DNA of 8,972 nt, from positions 1 through 8,972 of the forward strand of contig JALGTT010000038.1 of assembly GCA_029821235.1 (NCBI GenBank). Reading direction: 5' to 3'. A model generated the notes under the pieces. That model saw nothing but the letters and a program-made list of their open reading frames with translations, made no database searches and had not been told where the DNA came from. Of this stretch, positions 5,561 through 8,972 are shown in pieces. The translations under genes were made by a program, and so were the position numbers. The stretch comes from Candidatus Hebobacteria bacterium (GTDB taxonomy: Bacteria > Armatimonadota > Hebobacteria > Hebobacterales > Hebobacteraceae). Numbering within the stretch: position 1 is the stretch's first letter; every line of letters begins with the position of its first letter.

Positions 5561-8500
5561 CTATGGCAAGCCCTCCAGTTGGGAGAGGGCCGGGGCCAGA
5601 GTCGCGGCGCGCTCGCCCTCCACGAAGGCCGCGAAGAACACAGATTCCCTGGTCTCCCTGGCTTCCTGGGCGGCCCCTCTGTTGGCGCCGAGGAAGTACC
5701 CGTCCCGGCCGAAGACGATGCCGTTGGTGGTGGACTCTCGGTCACAGGCGGCCATGACCGCCGCCTCACCCGCCGTTGGATTCTCGGCGATGATCCACTT
5801 CTCGGCCGCCAGCCAGGCTCCGAACTCATTCCTCATCCGCCGGGTTCGTTCATCATCGGAGCCTCTCAGCACCGCCTCCAGGTGGCTGCCCCCCAGAACC
5901 GGCCAGAGGTTGAAGCCGGCACCTATCCAGCCACTGGTGCCGCCCCGCCGGGTGGTCCTCACCACGATCGCCAGAATGCTGCTACCCGGGGCGAGCAGAT
6001 AGTCCAGAGAGAGCGTGTCCCAGCGGCCGCGCTCCTGTTTCGGGGAGCACGAGACCCGCACCCCTCGCCAGACCATTCCCTGCCCGCCGGTGCGCACGAT
6101 CTCCCGTGCCTTGAACCTCTCCCTCGAAAGGCCCCGTCCCACCGATCCGAGTTGTGGGCAGATGCCGCCAAACCAGGGATTCTCGTAGGCCAGGGGACGG
6201 GCCTGCGGATAGGCGGAACGCAGCAGTTCCTCGACTCCTCGCTTGAGCGAGACCGCCGAGCCGGAGAAGGCGGGGGCCACCGTGAGCGCGAGCACCCCGT
6301 TGGTCACCACGAACAACTCACCCCGCTCTCCGGTGCGGGTCACCGCCACCCGCTTTCTGGAGTCCCCGATCACCACCACCGGTTGCCGCTGGTGGTAGGT
6401 GGCGCGGTCGAGCCGAGCGGTCACCTCCATCAAGTAGGCGCCCTCTTTGGCGGAGGAGGAACGGGTGATGGTCGCGGGCCGGCGGGCCGGGTTCTTCTCA
6501 CACACGCGGTGGAACCGAAGGCGGCTCGGCCGGACGCGGATTTCATCCGGGGAGGAGAGATGAAGCACGCCGTCGAGCTCCAGCCGGCCCACCGCGTCAA
6601 CCACCAGCTCGACCTCGCGCTGCCGTTGGTGCAGCACCGGGATTCGGGGACGGAATCCGAATTCCAAGGCCCTCCGCGTGCTGGGGGGCCGTTGGTGGCG
6701 GTCCACCCGCGGGCCGAAGATCTGTTGCCACCAGCGGCGGACGGTGGTGTAGTCACCATCTCCGACGAAGACATATACCGGTCCCGGGCCGGTTGACTGC
6801 CCTGGCTCGGCCGGCGGAAACGCGCGCTCCAGGCTGGTTCCACGGTCCCAGGCCCCCGCGCGGTGGGCGCTGTCCCAGACCACTCCGATGGTGACGCCAT
6901 CGCGGTCCTCGCTGGCCCACCATCCCTCCGGCCAGTCCTCTTTCCGCTCGCCCAAGCGGTGATCGCCAAGGGAGCGGCCGAAGGTCCAGTGCTCGTCTCT
7001 CACTATTCCCTTGTGGGTGGGCGCAACGATGTGACCGCCACGTGCATTGGAATGCACGCTCAAGCGCAGGCGCCCCCGAATCGGCTTGTTCATCCCGTTG
7101 ATCAGTGTGTCTCGGATCTCGATCAAGGGGAGGTCGGAGAGGGTGATGCGCCGCTCCAGCCACAGTCCGGAGTGGATGATTGACTCGGTTCTCAGCACCG
7201 CGGTGAGGCGTCCCTCCTCTCGCTCCAGCACGGCCTGGCATCTGGTGTCGAAGAACTCCTCCCAGGAGAACGGAGGTCCCAGTTGAGGCGCGCCGATGCC
7301 GGCGATTTCCCAGCGGTTGCGCACCTTGTCCGTTACCTCGGCCCATCCCCCTTGGCGGTGGATGGTCAGCCGCAGGGCGGCCGATTCGAGCACCACCAGA
7401 TCGTCCTCCATGTGGCCGACCAGTTCGCCGGGGGACAGGACGTGCGGATAGAGGTCGGCCGCCTTCGGTCGGACGACGCGCTTGTCCACCACCGCCTCCG
7501 ACTTCACATGCAGGCGGACCGGGCCCGACCGAGGTGCGGTGAGCGTAAGCGGGGCCTCCGCGGACTTCCTCGCGGGCACCCTCACCTCCACGCGGCTTCG
7601 GTCCAGGCGGGCTCCGGCGGCGCTGACCCTCAGCTTCGCGGTGGCCGGGCGGTTCATTTCGTTGAAGACCTGGACCACCACACGCTCCGGGCGGCCGGGC
7701 CGGAGTCCCATGCCGCCGGCGTCGAGGGCGAAGTGAAGGGCCTGTTGGGGCATGAAACCGGCGGCCAGAGAGAGAGGCGCACCGTTTATGAGGAGGTCGG
7801 TGTGAATAACGGCGGCGCGGGGCTCCCGCTCTTTCTCCTCGATCTCCGGGGAGACCGTGAACTCCGCCTCGGCCTGGAAGCGGCGCTTCACGGTCACGAT
7901 TTCCTTGTGGTCGAGTTCCACGCCCTCGTCTCCGCGGGCGATGAGCACCACCTCCAGGGGCTGGTCGGCCCGGTGGTTCACCACCCGCCAGCGGATGCGT
8001 TGGGGGAGGCCGGCCACCAGCTTCTCGTCCTCCAGAAAACATCCCACCAGGAGGTCATTGGTCTCGATCTCCACCAGCCCCCAGGACTGGCGATTATAGA
8101 CCATGCGCAGGCGGTCCCCGTCCTCCTCCCACAGGTATTCGTAGGCCCGCACCTTGCCGCGCTTGTGCTCGTCCGGGGCGAGGGAGAGATCGCGCTTCAT
8201 GGTGCGATACCAATCGTGTTTGCGGAAGTAGGGCTGGGCGAGAGGGTGCCGGCGCGCTCCGGGGGTGAAGTTCTGCATGTAGACTCCCCAGGGGCCGGAC
8301 TCGGGCGACCACATGAATCCCGACTTCTTGTACAGGGGCACCGCCTTCATGTTGCCGGGCCAGGTGTGCAAATCGAGGCGGGGCAGACCCAACTCGTGAA
8401 CGCGCTCCAATCCGGCGAGTAGCACGGCCTTGCCGAACCCCCGGCCTAGGTAGTCGGGGTGAGCGGTGAGGAGGGAGACGTAGGCGTGATTGCGATCGGT

Positions 8501-8725
8501 GGGCTTGGCGTAGAGGGCGCAGTAGGCCGCCATCTCGTCGCCGACTTCGGCCACGAAGGCCCCCAGCAGCCGGGTCTCCCTCACCTGCCTCTCCGCTTCC
8601 TCCGGGGTCTTGGGATCCCACGGGCCGCCCGGCCAGGCGCGCCCGGTCTCGTTGAAGAACCGGGCCAGGCGTTCGGCGTCCCCGCGGCGCCATTCTCTGG
8701 TCAGATCTCGCACAGGTGCGGACAT
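5561..8725 (-). CDS. Large GNAT acetyltransferase fused to tandem beta-sandwich, mutarotase-like domains
   Basis: 1054 residues from the ATG at 8725, which has GAGAGGG just upstream. An upstream TTG at 8767 would add 14 residues but lies in the T-rich tail of a terminator-like hairpin, so I reject it. Residues 6-155 form a GNAT acetyltransferase domain: FVAEVGDEMAAYCALY strand pair (57-72), acetyl-CoA loop HPDYLGRGFGKAVL (89-102) and the C-terminal NMKAVPLYKKSGF (125-137). No signal peptide or membrane segment is visible, so it is probably cytoplasmic. After a linker with YFRKHDWYRTMKRDL (166-180) come beta-rich, Ig-like stretches (about 190-425). A first region like the galactose-mutarotase fold follows at about 430-665 (GLWLERRITLSDLPLIEIRDTLIN at 520-543). 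Another beta segment leads to a second such region at about 800-1040, with NPWFGGICPQLG (849-860) and GMVWRGVRVS (883-892). Acceptor, and whether the C-terminal domains bind or convert a sugar, are unknown. The GNAT call is strong and the rest tentative. Confidence 0.85.
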   Translation of the reverse strand: MSAPVRDLTREWRRGDAERLARFFNETGRAWPGGPWDPKTPEEAERQVRETRLLGAFVAEVGDEMAAYCALYAKPTDRNHAYVSLLTAHPDYLGRGFGKAVLLAGLERVHELGLPRLDLHTWPGNMKAVPLYKKSGFMWSPESGPWGVYMQNFTPGARRHPLAQPYFRKHDWYRTMKRDLSLAPDEHKRGKVRAYEYLWEEDGDRLRMVYNRQSWGLVEIETNDLLVGCFLEDEKLVAGLPQRIRWRVVNHRADQPLEVVLIARGDEGVELDHKEIVTVKRRFQAEAEFTVSPEIEEKEREPRAAVIHTDLLINGAPLSLAAGFMPQQALHFALDAGGMGLRPGRPERVVVQVFNEMNRPATAKLRVSAAGARLDRSRVEVRVPARKSAEAPLTLTAPRSGPVRLHVKSEAVVDKRVVRPKAADLYPHVLSPGELVGHMEDDLVVLESAALRLTIHRQGGWAEVTDKVRNRWEIAGIGAPQLGPPFSWEEFFDTRCQAVLEREEGRLTAVLRTESIIHSGLWLERRITLSDLPLIEIRDTLINGMNKPIRGRLRLSVHSNARGGHIVAPTHKGIVRDEHWTFGRSLGDHRLGERKEDWPEGWWASEDRDGVTIGVVWDSAHRAGAWDRGTSLERAFPPAEPGQSTGPGPVYVFVGDGDYTTVRRWWQQIFGPRVDRHQRPPSTRRALEFGFRPRIPVLHQRQREVELVVDAVGRLELDGVLHLSSPDEIRVRPSRLRFHRVCEKNPARRPATITRSSSAKEGAYLMEVTARLDRATYHQRQPVVVIGDSRKRVAVTRTGERGELFVVTNGVLALTVAPAFSGSAVSLKRGVEELLRSAYPQARPLAYENPWFGGICPQLGSVGRGLSRERFKAREIVRTGGQGMVWRGVRVSCSPKQERGRWDTLSLDYLLAPGSSILAIVVRTTRRGGTSGWIGAGFNLWPVLGGSHLEAVLRGSDDERTRRMRNEFGAWLAAEKWIIAENPTAGEAAVMAACDRESTTNGIVFGRDGYFLGANRGAAQEARETRESVFFAAFVEGERAATLAPALSQLEGLP

Positions 8726-8760
8726 CCAGTCCCTCTCTGAAACTGCTGCCCGTCGCAGGC

Positions 8761-8796
8761 AAAACAACAGGCCGTGGGCGTTGGGCCGCCCACGGC
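8761..8796 (-). terminator. Rho-independent terminator of the upstream minus-strand gene
   Basis: Perfect 10-bp inverted repeat: GCCGTGGGCG (8771-8780), 6-base loop and CGCCCACGGC (8787-8796). On the minus strand it is followed by CTGTTGTTTTG (8760-8770), an imperfect T-rich tail. It lies 35 bases after the stop codon of the partial minus-strand reading frame at the right edge and 35 bases before the large GNAT gene, so it most likely separates them. No T tract follows on the plus strand. Confidence 0.65.
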
Positions 8797-8831
8797 TCTG
8801 CTATCAGGACTAAGAGAGCGAACGCTGTTGG

Positions 8832-8972
8832 TCAGGTGCGCTCCCAGAGAGTGAGCTGGTCCGCGTTCTTGGTTGGCCGTCGCACCTCGCGCTCCCTCTC
8901 TGGATTCCGCGCCTTTGGGCGCGGTATGGCCATGGCAGCAGGGGGTGTGGGAAGCGTCAAGTGAGCGGGGTG
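8832..8972 (-). CDS. 3' end of an unidentified minus-strand gene (partial)
   Basis: A reading frame open from the window edge runs 46 codons to a TGA at 8832-8834. The product is rich in proline, arginine and lysine (for example PRPKARNPERERE), and ends in ADQLTLWERT. A basic, low-complexity linker followed by a C-terminal QLxL[F/W] is the form of the sliding-clamp-binding tail of bacterial DNA polymerases IV, MutS and related replication or repair proteins; this is a resemblance only. A terminator-like hairpin follows 35 bases after the stop, which supports a real gene end. The rest of the gene is outside the window, and an internal ATG at 8931-8933 could instead start a 33-residue peptide. 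Confidence 0.5.
   Translation of the reverse strand, partial: HPAHLTLPTPPAAMAIPRPKARNPEREREVRRPTKNADQLTLWERT

Noticed and set aside
5579..6796. 405-codon plus-strand open frame within the large GNAT gene
   Set aside because: It is a composition-driven shadow; the minus-strand frame is open for over 1000 codons and has clear GNAT motifs.
8726..8767. TTG start that would lengthen the GNAT protein by 14 residues
   Set aside because: It falls in the T-rich tail of a terminator-like hairpin and lacks a ribosome binding site, while the ATG at 8725 has GAGAGGG at suitable spacing.
8907..8924. Perfect 7-bp hairpin CCGCGCC-TTTG-GGCGCGG
   Set aside because: It lies inside the partial coding frame at the right edge and has no T-rich tail, so it is probably a by-product of GC-rich coding sequence.

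Overview
This is a GC-rich bacterial chromosome segment made mostly of single-copy housekeeping genes. The left part is a minus-strand translation and quality-control cluster in the order rplS (L19), lepB (signal peptidase I), rnhB (RNase HII), rpoZ (RNA polymerase omega) and dnaJ. An rplS-lepB-rnhB run is common across Gram-positive-like and deep-branching phyla, and the rpoZ-dnaJ extension is less usual. I cannot assign a phylum from the sequence alone. The composition, the strong Shine-Dalgarno sites and the style of the accessory genes would fit Armatimonadota or a neighbouring terrabacterial lineage, but that is only an impression. No tRNA, rRNA, CRISPR array, insertion sequence or phage gene is visible.

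Layout: 1-75 is the end of the dnaJ transcript with no gene. From 76 to 3368 lie five tightly packed minus-strand genes with gaps of 12-22 bases, except for a 165-base gap before rpoZ. That gap holds a leader driven by a perfect-consensus promoter (TTGACA, 18 bases, TATAAT) whose -35 box contains the rnhB stop codon. So there appear to be two transcription units, rplS-lepB-rnhB and rpoZ-dnaJ. rplS has its own promoter and a leader with a terminator-like hairpin plus T-rich tract, and the left arm of that hairpin can pair instead with a segment next to the rplS ribosome binding site. This looks like an attenuator.

Divergent from rplS, on the plus strand, is a two-gene operon (3559-5529) of a PfkB-family kinase and a membrane-anchored DUF4097-type beta-repeat protein. 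Convergent to it is a very large minus-strand gene (5561-8725, 1054 residues) with an N-terminal GNAT acetyltransferase domain followed by about 900 residues of beta-rich sequence, including two regions resembling the galactose-mutarotase-like fold. This is the least conventional gene in the window and the best candidate for something undescribed. Upstream of it lie a perfect 10-bp hairpin with a T-rich tract and the last 46 residues of another minus-strand gene, which ends in a sequence resembling a sliding-clamp-binding motif (QLTLW).

How they work together: the left cluster serves ribosome assembly, secretion, removal of ribonucleotides from DNA, RNA polymerase assembly and protein folding. 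The right half suggests sugar or amino-sugar handling and an envelope protein, but no specific pathway can be named.
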